DNA of 9,861 nt from an uncultured Ruminococcus sp. (GCA_951800855.1 CATOLC010000027.1:1-9861); one strand, 5' to 3'. Positions 1 through 6,880 are shown, numbered from the stretch's first letter. The notes: a model not told the origin generated them from the sequence alone. Made by a program: numbers and translations.

Positions 1-259
1 CTATTATATGGTTTAAGTATGATAAATAAGTATCAAAAAAGTTGCTTAGACTTATTTTGAAGATATCTATGTAGTTTTTGTCATAATATCTAGTAAATAA
101 GTTGCACCATTGGCTGGAAAAATTATCTATTTGTGTTTGTATAACTGAATTATTTTCTGATTTAAATATGGCACTTTGCATAGCCATGAATATCCAAAAA
201 GCATTTTCGCTACAAATTAAGTTTAACTCTCTAATGATTTCGAATTGGCTTGGTGTCAT
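1..259 (-). CDS. Hypothetical protein, N-terminal part, runs off the window
   Basis: An open minus-strand frame enters from the left edge; 86 codons are visible from an ATG at 259. The peptide begins MTPSQFEIIRELNLICSENA and is rich in Asn, Ser, Ile, Phe and Tyr. It looks soluble and mostly helical, with no signal peptide or clear membrane segment in the visible part. I do not recognise the family. The start is uncertain: the ATG has no Shine-Dalgarno sequence, while an in-frame TTG at 280 lies about 12 bases after GAAGGGAA (minus strand), and the frame stays open upstream to a TAA near 350. The gene is divergent from the orphan gene at 511, leaving a 250-base AT-rich gap. It could also be a decaying gene, since pseudogenes lie nearby. 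The unbroken frame and ordinary amino-acid composition are the only coding evidence. Confidence 0.5.
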   Translation of the reverse strand, partial: MTPSQFEIIRELNLICSENAFWIFMAMQSAIFKSENNSVIQTQIDNFSSQWCNLFTRYYDKNYIDIFKISLSNFFDTYLSYLNHII

Positions 260-430
260 ATTTTGACTGATATTATTCAATTTAAAGTCATTCCCTTCAA
301 TAAATATTATCAATAAAATATAATATGAGCCCAAATGATATTAAGACACTTTATTTATATATGTAATATCTTTTTGGTATCATGTATCAAGGAAAACAAA
401 AAATAATTTTCAAAATTTATACAAAAATAC

Positions 431-458
431 TTGATTTTTGACTTAAATATAGTATAAT
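431..458 (+). promoter_or_regulatory. Sigma-A-type promoter of the orphan gene at 511
   Basis: TTGATT (431-436) and a perfect TATAAT (453-458) are separated by 16 bases, with a predicted start near 465 and about 46 bases of leader before the ATG. The 11-mer TACAAAAATAC (420-430) touches the -35 box and occurs again upstream of the kinase-like gene. An overlapping alternative is TTGACT (438-443) with GATAGT (461-466), which has a weaker -10. Confidence 0.65.
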
Positions 459-510
459 ATGATAGTATATCCAATATAGGATAATAAAATTTTGAAAAGG
501 AGAGATTTTT

Positions 511-915
511 ATGGCTATCGAATATACATTTCAAGAATATGATGCCACAAAATGTTATATTACCTTTAAGATAACAAATAAACTCGGACGCATAAAGAAT
601 ATTATGGTTAATCGTCTAAAATGTATTTCAAATGACAGTCTAGTCTCTTTTACAATTAATGCTAATGATGTAGACCTATCTTATTTAGATACATTTAGAA
701 GAGAGGTACAAAAGTCTGTAAACAACTTGATATGCTCCATAAGTATTGATGAATATCATGATATATATGACGGTTTAAAATCGATAAGTAATTTTGATAA
801 AATGGTAAAAAAGCTTGAGAAAGCAGGTTGTAAACCCAGAGGTGGAATTCCGGGCCCAAAGGGTAAATATTCTAAAAATAGTTGGAAAAGGATCTATCCG
901 GCTGGCTGGCTTTGA
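511..915 (+). CDS. Orphan hypothetical protein, 134 aa
   Basis: The start is well supported: AAAGGAGAG lies six bases before the ATG and a good promoter lies further upstream. The protein is not one I recognise. It has no signal peptide or membrane segment. Residues 1-75 look like a beta-rich domain with alternating hydrophobic and polar residues (MAIEYTFQEYDATKCYITFK at the start). A helical stretch follows to about 108. The last 28 residues form a Gly/Pro/Lys/aromatic tail (GGIPGPKGKYSKNSWKRIYP) that is basic and probably flexible. There are three cysteines before the tail region (15, 38, 75) and one at 107. The gene stands alone: a divergent hypothetical gene lies upstream and a dead transposase downstream. 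Its promoter resembles that of the kinase-like gene at 1724, so the two may be expressed together. No function is assigned. Confidence 0.75.
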   Translation: MAIEYTFQEYDATKCYITFKITNKLGRIKNIMVNRLKCISNDSLVSFTINANDVDLSYLDTFRREVQKSVNNLICSISIDEYHDIYDGLKSISNFDKMVKKLEKAGCKPRGGIPGPKGKYSKNSWKRIYPAGWL

Positions 916-971
916 GTTTTAATTGAGTAAATATTGAATTGTTCTTTCCTGATTTTAAGGTTATCTTTTTT

Positions 972-1633
972 GGCAGAGCTAAAAATAGATAGAAGGCAAA
1001 AGATGTCGAAAGGAAAAGATATAAAGAGAATAAAAAATCATGTCTAAAGATTTAGAAATAGAGTAGGTTTTGCGAGCAAAATGGGCTAAATAATGGCGTA
1101 AAAGTCGGTTAGTACGCTCTAAGAGTGTAAGTATGTGCTTTACCAACAATATGTTTTTTAGAGTCAATTAAATTATATGATTCCCAAGCATCTGTAGCAT
1201 ATTTTTTTTACGTTTAACATTTGTATGTTTTGAGAAAGTTTCTCAAAACTTGAGGTTCCACGAGAGCCCACATAAAATCCTTGTATTTTCTGAGAAGCTC
1301 TCTCTACTGTCAACAATATCCATTTTTTGTTGGATTTTTTTTAAAGTTTGCGCACATTTCGTCAGGCTCCAGGACATCTACTTCCTCTGTTTTTCTTTCT
1401 TCAAAAGCGATGTCTTTTATTTTTTCTCCGGCTTTCTTTGCCCGATATATTACTGCCGTGTGACTAACTCCCAGTAATCTTTCTATTCTTCTAAATCCTA
1501 TTCCTTTTAAATAGTATCGAAGTATCTTCTCTTTTTACCTTATTGGATATCCATGTGGTATGCTTTTGGTATAATTGCATCCACATGTTAAAGACTTAGT
1601 GTCCATATCGACAGCATTATCATAGATTGGATA
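972..1633 (-). pseudogene. IS1-family transposase, decayed, with three frameshifts and one stop
   Basis: Joining frames on the minus strand rebuilds most of an IS1-family transposase. In order, it has the end of the N-terminal zinc-binding part (LTCGCNYTKSIPHGYPIR); a helix-turn-helix (LKGIGFRRIERLLGVSHTAV); a catalytic-domain start (VLEPDEMC); the core (WILLTVERASQKIQGFYVGS); then YATDAWESYNLI, and finally LERTNRLLRHYLAHFARKTY with SISKSLDMIFYSLYIF. This order and the 'ERTNRLLR...ARKTYSISKS' end match InsA/InsB of IS1. The frame is broken by TAA at 1535-1537. It shifts near 1322-1342, at a run of eight T at 1202-1209, and near 1121-1130. The first zinc-binding cysteines and the left end are missing, so the element is truncated near 1633, beside the kinase-gene promoter. 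The homology shared with the copy at 5966 stops at GGCA (972-975), which probably marks the right end. Confidence 0.85.
1227..1249. repeat. Perfect 23-bp palindrome inside the transposase pseudogene
   Basis: GTTTTGAGAAA (1227-1237) is followed by a single G and then its exact reverse complement TTTCTCAAAAC (1239-1249). It lies in the stretch coding for SSFEKLSQN of the dead transposase. No T-tract follows on either strand, so it is not an intrinsic terminator. It may be chance in AT-rich DNA, a product of template switching, or a protein site; the sequence alone does not decide. Confidence 0.85.
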
Positions 1634-1659
1634 TTTTTACAAAAATACCAAAATAATGC

Positions 1660-1687
1660 TTGATATTTTAATTATATATGATATAAT
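1660..1687 (+). promoter_or_regulatory. Sigma-A-type promoter of the kinase-like gene
   Basis: TTGATA (1660-1665) and TATAAT (1682-1687) are 16 bases apart, the same spacing as the promoter of the gene at 511. The 11-mer TACAAAAATAC recurs at 1638-1648. The predicted start is near 1694. This excludes the in-frame ATG at 1688, which touches the -10 box, and points to ATG 1724. Confidence 0.65.
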
Positions 1688-1723
1688 ATGGTTAAAATAA
1701 ATATAAAAGGCAGGTATGTATAT

Positions 1724-2821
1724 ATGAGCTATTCATTTAAAAACGAAACTTTTGAATACTTATTAAAAGATATTTTGCATTATAAAGATTTACAAACACT
1801 TGGCAATGGGGCTCAGTCTAAAGTTTGGAGTGGAACTAAAGATGGTAATAAAGTAGCAATAAAGGTTGTACTTGGGAAAACACAAACTGTTGAAGCATAG
1901 AATTATTTAAAATCTCATATGCCAGGTTATTTAAAAGACCAGTTAAAAGTTTCTGATATATTCGATGCCAAATCTCAACAATATCCACCAGGAATAGAGA
2001 ATTATTATAAATATATGATTGTTTATAATACTACTGAGATAGAAATGGAAGAAGAAAATTTGATAAAATTACTAAATAAAGATTTTGAAAATAAAAATTG
2101 GAAATTGACAGTTGATGATATTTATACATTTTTAAAAGAAAAGCCTATTTTAGAAAAAATGTCTTTATTTATTAAAAATAAAACTAATAAATTCCGGTTT
2201 ATTCAAGAATTTAAGTCAAAAATTGAACGAAGCGATCTCAATGAATTAATAAAGTTTTTTGAAAATTTTAAAAATCAGCACATTTATGTTTTAACAGGAG
2301 CAATTGCTAATAAAGATTTAGCTGGATATATACAGGACCAGCAAAAATCAAAAAAATTTTCCAACAACCTTGAGCAAATATTGTTAGAACTGCATAAACT
2401 AGCAAAACACGTGTTAAAAGGATTAATTGCTTTGCATGATAAATCTAGAGCTATGTGTGATATTCACCCAGGAAATATTGTTGTTACAGATGTTACTAAA
2501 CCAGGCGGAAAAACAAATCGAATAAAATATCAGCTTATAGATTTTAGATCTAGTGAAGTATTGTCCCCGGAAAATTCAGAAGCTTTAATTAAAGATGATT
2601 TATATCGTTTGGGCTATGCTTTATTGATTCCTACCTTTTGGGCATTGAATGATAAAGAACTAACTAAAATTCCAAATAGCACAAACTATTCGACTCTTAA
2701 TGAAATTGAAGATAAAGTATCCACAACTGGGAAATCAGGGAAGCGTTTTGTAAGTTTTTTGGAAAAATTACGAGACAAAGAATTTGCATCAGCATCTGAG
2801 GCCTTACATGAAATTTTTTAA
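1724..2821 (+). pseudogene. Eukaryotic-type protein-kinase-like gene, split by one in-frame TAG
   Basis: One frame runs from ATG 1724 (AGGCAGGT eight bases upstream) to TAA 2819-2821. It is interrupted only by TAG at 1898-1900 (codon 59) and would otherwise give 365 residues. Before the stop are a kinase glycine loop (LGNGAQSKVWSG) and the strand with the ATP-binding lysine (KVAIKVV). After it come a long insert rich in Lys, Glu and Asn, a hinge-like segment (HIYVLTGAIANKDLAGYI), the catalytic loop (MCDIHPGNIVVTD, Asp and Asn present) and the metal-binding segment (YQLIDFRSS, Asp present, DFR in place of DFG). DDLYRLGYALL follows, like the conserved helix after the activation segment. ATG 1919 has no ribosome site, so separate translation of the C-lobe is unlikely. 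The other 306 codons are intact, which suggests a recent nonsense mutation or recoding. The target is unknown, and related small-molecule kinases also use an HPGN loop. Confidence 0.75.
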
Positions 2822-2876
2822 CTTGTTGTGAAATCTGAGCTACCATGTTTAGATTTAAATAACTGGTTTTTATTTT

Positions 2877-2900
2877 ATCGCACTATAGTGCGATTTTTTA
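2877..2900 (+). terminator. Intrinsic terminator of the kinase-like gene
   Basis: ATCGCAC-TATA-GTGCGAT (2877-2894) is a perfect dyad followed by a T-rich run into 2899. It lies about 55 bases after the TAA stop. The opposite strand has no T-tract, so it acts on the plus strand only. Confidence 0.85.
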
Positions 2901-2937
2901 TTTTAAATTTATAAATGGACAAAATTTTAAAATTATC

Positions 2938-3174
2938 CTAAATTGAGAAATAAAACGTTGAAATAAACGACGTTTGAACCCTTATATCTAATTCAATATT
3001 AATCAAGAGTCCCGGTACTATGATTAAAATTTTATTCTTTTTAATATTTTGGCTATATTTTACAATGGAAACTAGATAACCTTTTTTGACAAATTTACAA
3101 ATTGTTCTTGAAACACTATTTTTTCTTACTTTAAGCAATTTTTCAAAATGTTCCTTATTTGCATAACGTTTATT
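2938..3174 (-). pseudogene. Remnant of a helix-turn-helix (replication- or phage-type) protein
   Basis: The minus-strand frame is open from 3174 to TAG at 2938-2940 (78 codons). It has no good start: a TAA precedes it, there is no ATG near the beginning, and a TTG at 3138 falls inside the domain. The stretch NKRYANKEHFEKLLKVRKNS followed by VSRTICKFVKKGYLV resembles the helix-turn-helix of plasmid and phage replication or regulatory proteins, whose usual form is 'ASNEYLAKLFNVSKRTVSRWISKLVKKGYI'. After about residue 60 the sequence becomes hydrophobic and unlike any domain I know. I read it as a truncated fragment. It lies directly beyond the 3' end of tRNA-Pro, a common place for elements to integrate. 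The family resemblance is from memory and has not been tested. Confidence 0.45.
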
Positions 3175-3252
3175 TTATTTTGAAAAGACTAATATTCACG
3201 ATAATGTAATTTCCTTGAAAACTGGTCATGCCCCATAAGACAACCCCTATAC

Positions 3253-3329
3253 TGGTCGAGGCGACAGGATTTGAACCTGCGACATCCTGGTCCCAAACCA
3301 GGCGCTCTACCAAGCTGAGCCACACCTCG
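3253..3329 (-). tRNA. tRNA-Pro, anticodon UGG, CCA encoded
   Basis: The minus strand folds as a complete 77-base tRNA. The acceptor stem CGAGGTG/CGCCTCG has one G-U pair. The anticodon stem CCTGG/CCAGG carries the loop TTTGGGA, with anticodon TGG at 3293-3295. The T arm is GCAGG-TTCAAAT-CCTGT, followed by discriminator A and an encoded CCA (3253-3255). It reads proline codons, CCA best and the others by wobble. It is transcribed on the same strand as lysS but probably from its own promoter. Confidence 0.97.
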
Positions 3330-3342
3330 ATACTAATACTAA

Positions 3343-3371
3343 TTAGTAAACCATTAACTTCTATATGCCAA
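3343..3371 (-). promoter_or_regulatory. Probable promoter of tRNA-Pro
   Basis: On the minus strand TTGGCA (3366-3371) and TACTAA (3343-3348) are 17 bases apart. The predicted start is near 3336, about seven bases before the mature tRNA 5' end. Four of six -10 bases match the consensus, so confidence is moderate. Confidence 0.5.
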
Positions 3372-3381
3372 GGACTAATAA

Positions 3382-3474
3382 TGGAGTAAAAAATCATTTA
3401 AAAAGGCAACATAAAAATCCTTTAATTTATATGTTTTATAGCTTTAGAATAGTACTCCAAGACTTTTTACTCCA
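3382..3474. repeat. 93-bp unit with 14-bp inverted ends, between lysS and tRNA-Pro
   Basis: TGGAGTAAAAAATC (3382-3395) and GACTTTTTACTCCA (3461-3474) are inverted copies with one mismatch, enclosing 65 bases of AT-rich DNA without an open frame. A partial extra copy of the end (TACTCCAAGAC) starts near 3453. It could be a tiny non-autonomous element (MITE-like), although I see no clear target-site duplication. It could instead be a long-range hairpin in the lysS 3' region. Inside, on the lysS strand, a weak AAAGG/CCTTT hairpin with a T-rich tail might help terminate lysS. Confidence 0.55.
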
Positions 3475-3491
3475 CTGTATAATATCTTACA

Positions 3492-4988
3492 TTATATTGA
3501 AATCGGTTTCATCGTCGGGAATATTATTACATCTCTTATTGATTGGCTATCTGTTAAAAGCATGGTTAACCGGTCTATGCCAAGCCCCATTCCTCCAGTA
3601 GGTGCCATTCCATACTCCAAAGCCAAAACAAAATCCTCATCTATCATATTTGCCTCTTCATCACCGGCTTCTCGTAGCTTCATTTGATGTTTAAAACGCT
3701 CCAGCTGATCCATGGGATCATTAAGCTCAGAATATGCATTGGCAAGTTCACGGCCGGCAATAAATAATTCAAACCTCTCAACAAGTTCTGGTACGTCTTT
3801 TTTCCTTTTAGTTAAAGGGGATATCTCAACCGGATAATCATATACGAAAGTAGGCTGAATTAGCTTTTCTTCCACTTTTTCTTCAAACACTAAATTAAGC
3901 AAATCGCCCCAAGAAGTATTTTTTTCAGGCTCTAAATCTATGTTTTTAACTTCTTCCAGAGCTCTTTCAGAATCACCCATAAACTGCGAAAAATCTATAC
4001 CTGAATATTGTTTAACGGCATCAATCATGGTTATCCGTTTAAAAGGCTTACACAAATTAATTTTAGTGCCTTGATATTCTATTTCTTCTTTTTCACTTAC
4101 CGCTTTAGCGCACTTATTTATTAATGTTTCAGTTAAATCCATCATTCCGTTATAATCTGTATAGGCTTCATAGAGCTCAATAGTTGTAAATTCAGGGTTA
4201 TGCTTAACCGACATTCCTTCATTTCTGAAAAGACGTCCTATTTCATAAACTTTATCCATTCCACCTACGATAAGCCTTTTTAAATAAAGCTCAGGTGCGA
4301 TCCTCAGAAAAAGATTGATATCCAAAGCATTGTGGTGAGTAATAAATGGGCGAGCTGCAGCTCCCCCGGCAATTGGATTTAAAATAGGAGTTTCAACTTC
4401 AACGTATCCAAGGTCATCAAGATGTTGTCGTATCGTTTTTATAATTTTACTACGTTTAATGAAGGTTTCACGTACATTAGGATTCATAATTAAATCCAAA
4501 TATCTCTGGCGGTACCTTAAATCAGGGTCCTTTAAACCATGAAATTTTTCCGGCAAAGAGCGAAGAGATTTAGAAAGCAACGTAAAAGTTTTTGCATGAA
4601 TCGAGACTTCTCCTCGGCGAGTTTTAAACACAAAACCTCTAATACCAGCAATATCTCCAATATCTACAAATGATAAAGACTTAAAAGCTTCTTCTCCTAT
4701 ATCGTCTAATCTTAAGTAAACTTGTATCTTGCCTTTAGAATCCAAAATATCTATAAACCCAGCTTTGCCCATATCACGCCAACTAATAATTCTTCCTGCA
4801 ATAGACACATCTTTGCCTTCCAAATTGTCAAAGTCCGCTTTTATTTGCTGCGAGTATGCATCTACATTAAAATAAGTAATTTCAAATGGGTTTTCATCAT
4901 TTTCAATCAATTTAGCAAGTTTTTCCTTTTTTATTTTAATAAGGTCTCCCTCTTCCTTCTCGGTTTGCTCATTAATATTTTCAGGCAT
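3492..4988 (-). CDS. lysS: Lysyl-tRNA synthetase, class II
   Basis: This enzyme charges tRNA-Lys with lysine using ATP in the cytoplasm. The 498-residue length matches the bacterial family (about 500). An OB-fold anticodon-binding domain covers roughly residues 55-145 ([20 protein letters not shown]). The catalytic domain follows, with class II motif 1 around [10 protein letters not shown] (194-203), motif 2 at FRNEG (254-258) with HNPEFT after it, and motif 3 at GMGLGIDRL (466-474). The C-terminus IIFPTMKP is typical. The start is firm: AAAGGAGGATAATAAA directly precedes the ATG. greA ends 168 bases upstream on the same strand, an order common in Clostridia. No strong promoter is seen in that gap, so co-transcription from the greA promoter is likely. 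An AT-rich spacer of this length could hide a weaker internal promoter. Confidence 0.98.
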   Translation of the reverse strand: MPENINEQTEKEEGDLIKIKKEKLAKLIENDENPFEITYFNVDAYSQQIKADFDNLEGKDVSIAGRIISWRDMGKAGFIDILDSKGKIQVYLRLDDIGEEAFKSLSFVDIGDIAGIRGFVFKTRRGEVSIHAKTFTLLSKSLRSLPEKFHGLKDPDLRYRQRYLDLIMNPNVRETFIKRSKIIKTIRQHLDDLGYVEVETPILNPIAGGAAARPFITHHNALDINLFLRIAPELYLKRLIVGGMDKVYEIGRLFRNEGMSVKHNPEFTTIELYEAYTDYNGMMDLTETLINKCAKAVSEKEEIEYQGTKINLCKPFKRITMIDAVKQYSGIDFSQFMGDSERALEEVKNIDLEPEKNTSWGDLLNLVFEEKVEEKLIQPTFVYDYPVEISPLTKRKKDVPELVERFELFIAGRELANAYSELNDPMDQLERFKHQMKLREAGDEEANMIDEDFVLALEYGMAPTGGMGLGIDRLTMLLTDSQSIRDVIIFPTMKPISI

Positions 4989-5156
4989 TTTATTATCCTC
5001 CTTTAAAATGATGTAACAAACTAGCAGAATAAAAATCCCTGCTTTTTAAACTTAAACTAATTAATTCCTCTATAGTAAATATCCCTAAAATAAATATAAG
5101 CTAAATAAATTTTAAATTTTGTAACAATAAAAATTTATAATAATACGAAACAGCCT

Positions 5157-5639
5157 CTATTTTGAGATCTCCAAAACATCATATTCACAAATTCCATCCG
5201 GAGTCTCAATTTCCACTCGGTCCCCTACCTTATGGTCAATTAAGCCTTTACCAACTGGGCATTCATCGGAAATTTTGCCCTCCAAAGGATTTGCTTCATT
5301 AGAGCCCACTATTCTGTATTGACATTCTTCTTGGTGTTTTAAATCAAAAATCTTAACTCTTGAACCTACATGTATTATTTCTGTGCTTAATTCATGCTCA
5401 TTTATAACTTTGGCTTTCTTTAAAATAGCCTCTATTTCTGCAATTCTAGCCTCAGCAATAGCTTGTTCATTTTTAGCTTCGTCATATTCACTGTTTTCAG
5501 AAAGGTCTCCGAAAGAAAGTGCAACTTTTATTTTCTCAGCAATTTCTTTTCGCCTAACGGTTTTTAAATTTTCTAGTTCGTCTTCTAAATTTTTAAGACC
5601 TTCTTCAGTCATCATTATATATTTATCTTTCACGGGCAA
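5157..5639 (-). CDS. greA: Transcript cleavage factor GreA
   Basis: GreA enters the RNA polymerase secondary channel and stimulates cleavage of backtracked RNA, rescuing stalled elongation. The 160-residue protein has the N-terminal coiled coil (about 10-80). Its acidic tip is in [17 protein letters not shown], with Asp45 and Glu48 in the positions that hold the catalytic metal. The C-terminal FKBP-like domain (about 85-158) contains [17 protein letters not shown] and [11 protein letters not shown]. The start is TTG at 5637-5639, supported by GAGGTGG six bases upstream. A GTG two codons later is the alternative but is spaced less well. The stop is TAG. A consensus promoter lies just upstream and lysS follows on the same strand, so greA probably leads a greA-lysS operon. 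Confidence 0.97.
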   Translation of the reverse strand: MPVKDKYIMMTEEGLKNLEDELENLKTVRRKEIAEKIKVALSFGDLSENSEYDEAKNEQAIAEARIAEIEAILKKAKVINEHELSTEIIHVGSRVKIFDLKHQEECQYRIVGSNEANPLEGKISDECPVGKGLIDHKVGDRVEIETPDGICEYDVLEISK

Positions 5640-5675
5640 GAGTTACCACCTCTAATTTAAATTATATATTTAATT

Positions 5676-5704
5676 ATTATATTTGATTATGGGGTGTGTG
5701 TCAA
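5676..5704 (-). promoter_or_regulatory. Full-consensus promoter of greA(-lysS)
   Basis: On the minus strand TTGACA (5699-5704) and TATAAT (5676-5681) are exactly 17 bases apart, a perfect match to the housekeeping consensus. The predicted start is near 5669, giving a leader of about 30 bases before the TTG start. It is the strongest promoter in the window. Confidence 0.9.
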
Positions 5705-5794
5705 TTAAAAATAATGGCATATCAACAAAGTTAACTGGCTGGGCATTTTTCACATAACACTACGATGCAAAAACGTGGTATTAAAAATTTTTAC

Positions 5795-5966
5795 AAAAAA
5801 TTTCTCCCCTGGACTGTAGAGCATGCAAACCAACTTTTGCGAAATTATTTAGCTCGTTTTGTTCGCAAAACCTACTCCGTTTCTAAATCTTTTGATATGA
5901 TTTTATACTCTCTTTACCTCTTTTGTTTCCCACGCTGTCTTTCCTCTATCCGATTTTAGATTTGCC
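5795..5966 (+). pseudogene. C-terminal remnant of an IS1-family transposase
   Basis: About 50 plus-strand codons, ending at TAG 5957-5959, encode TVEHANQLLRNYLARFVRKT followed by YSVSKSFDMILYSLYLF. This is the same C-terminus as the pseudogene at 972-1633, here in the other orientation. The first Glu corresponds to the last acidic residue of the transposase catalytic triad. DNA similarity runs past the stop to TGCC (5963-5966), matching GGCA at 972-975 of the other copy, so the element end is probably here. Everything upstream of the catalytic Glu is lost; the first ATG at 5765 lies in unrelated sequence. The rest of the gap between greA and the Nudix gene (5705-6052) shows nothing else I can name. 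Confidence 0.8.
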
Positions 5967-6043
5967 TTTTTGGGGGATTTGTGGCGGTTATCAATGCTCT
6001 CAAATTCGATTATATACTTTTTTAGTCCAAGACTCGATTTTAC

Positions 6044-6074
6044 ATATAAAAGCCAATAACCTTTCCGTTAATGG
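6044..6074 (-). terminator. Probable intrinsic terminator after the DUF952-Nudix gene
   Basis: On the minus strand CCATTAAC-GGAAAG-GTTATTGG (6053-6074) pairs at seven of eight positions and runs into CTTTTATAT. The stem starts inside the last codons and includes the TAA stop, so terminator and gene end overlap. Confidence 0.55.
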
Positions 6075-6844
6075 TTCTCGTATAACTCTTTAAAAAATTT
6101 AATAAAATTATCTAGTATTTTTTTGTCGCATTCATAAGTTAAATGATTACGTGCATCTTCGAAGCTGAACCACGCTGTTTCTTCCACTTCACTCTTTTGA
6201 GGAATAGTTATTGTAGAATCAGATTCTGCACAGTAATATACTGCCGCATTTGTTGTACCCTTTTTGAAAGAAAAATGTGTTTGGGCTCGGAATTTCGGAA
6301 TTATTTCTACATTAAGCCCAACTTCCTCTTTAATTTCACGAATTGCCGTTTGAATTTCTGTTTCTCCGTTTTCCATATGTCCTTTAGGGAATCCCCACCT
6401 TAATTCATCATCGTGGATAAAATTAATTAATAACACTTTATACTCTTTATTAAATTTATTAAATATAATTGCACCACAGGATTTTTCAAAATTTTTATAA
6501 TTTGAAAGTTCTTCTGAAATAAAGAAATCACCTAAAGCATTCTTTTTAAATTCTAACGTATCAATTACGCTACTGATATTAATTAATCCGTAAATATGCG
6601 GAAAAACCATGCCGTTATCTTTATTTTTTTCCCATCTAACCTCAGATTTTAGGTTTTCAATATCTATACACAGGATAATTAATTCCTCATCTATATTTTT
6701 TAGATTATTATTTGCCACGTGTAATAATTGACTAAATTCTGAACAATGAATAAATCCGTCTTTCTTTACTGAAAAATCTCCGTAAAATCCATCTTTTAGG
6801 CTTTTATTCCACTCTTCTTTTTTAGCAATATGAAATATTAGCAT
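6068..6844 (-). CDS. DUF952 domain fused to a Nudix hydrolase, 258 aa
   Basis: Two domains are visible. Residues 1-97 look like DUF952 (PF06108), with the typical start MLIFHIAKKEEW, the motif KDGFIHCS (28-35), and VRWE...FPHIYG (69-86). Residues 121-257 are a Nudix hydrolase with an exact Nudix box from Gly155 to Leu177 (GX5EX7REIKEEVGL), preceded by RWGFPKGHMENGE as in Ap4A hydrolases. Members of that group cleave dinucleoside polyphosphates or other nucleoside-diphosphate compounds with Mg2+; the true substrate is not known. DUF952 has no settled function; I recall it being placed near ADP-ribosyltransferase folds, which I could not verify. The ATG is preceded by GAAGGGA at fair spacing. 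The mmcQ-like gene ends 36 bases upstream on the same strand, so the two probably share a transcript. All Nudix metal-binding residues are intact. Confidence 0.9.
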   Translation of the reverse strand: MLIFHIAKKEEWNKSLKDGFYGDFSVKKDGFIHCSEFSQLLHVANNNLKNIDEELIILCIDIENLKSEVRWEKNKDNGMVFPHIYGLINISSVIDTLEFKKNALGDFFISEELSNYKNFEKSCGAIIFNKFNKEYKVLLINFIHDDELRWGFPKGHMENGETEIQTAIREIKEEVGLNVEIIPKFRAQTHFSFKKGTTNAAVYYCAESDSTITIPQKSEVEETAWFSFEDARNHLTYECDKKILDNFIKFFKELYENH

Positions 6845-6880
6845 ATCTTTATTTCCCTTCTCTTAATATCATTCATTTAA

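Noticed and set aside
1250..1477. Plus-strand open frames rich in Phe, Ser and Cys
   Set aside because: They are antisense to the IS1-family pseudogene and have no ribosome site or recognisable protein.
1898..1900. TAG might be a sense codon in this organism, making the kinase-like gene whole
   Set aside because: greA, groES and the mmcQ-like gene all end in TAG at the right length for their families, so TAG is an ordinary stop. Local read-through cannot be excluded.
1688..1900. A start at ATG 1688 for the kinase-like gene
   Set aside because: It touches the TATAAT box and lies upstream of the predicted transcript start; ATG 1724 has a better ribosome site.
3216..3256. GC-rich hairpin after tRNA-Pro (GGTTGTC...GCATGACC) as its terminator
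   Set aside because: It has six pairs, two of them G-U, and only a short T-run. It is possible but too weak to list.
3170..3397. Minus-strand 75-codon open frame
   Set aside because: It runs through the whole tRNA-Pro gene and resembles nothing known.
5010..5050. AGCAG/CTGCT hairpin with a T-run in the lysS-greA gap, as a terminator
   Set aside because: The stem is only five pairs with a 12-base loop, and the T-run lies on the plus strand, where no gene ends.
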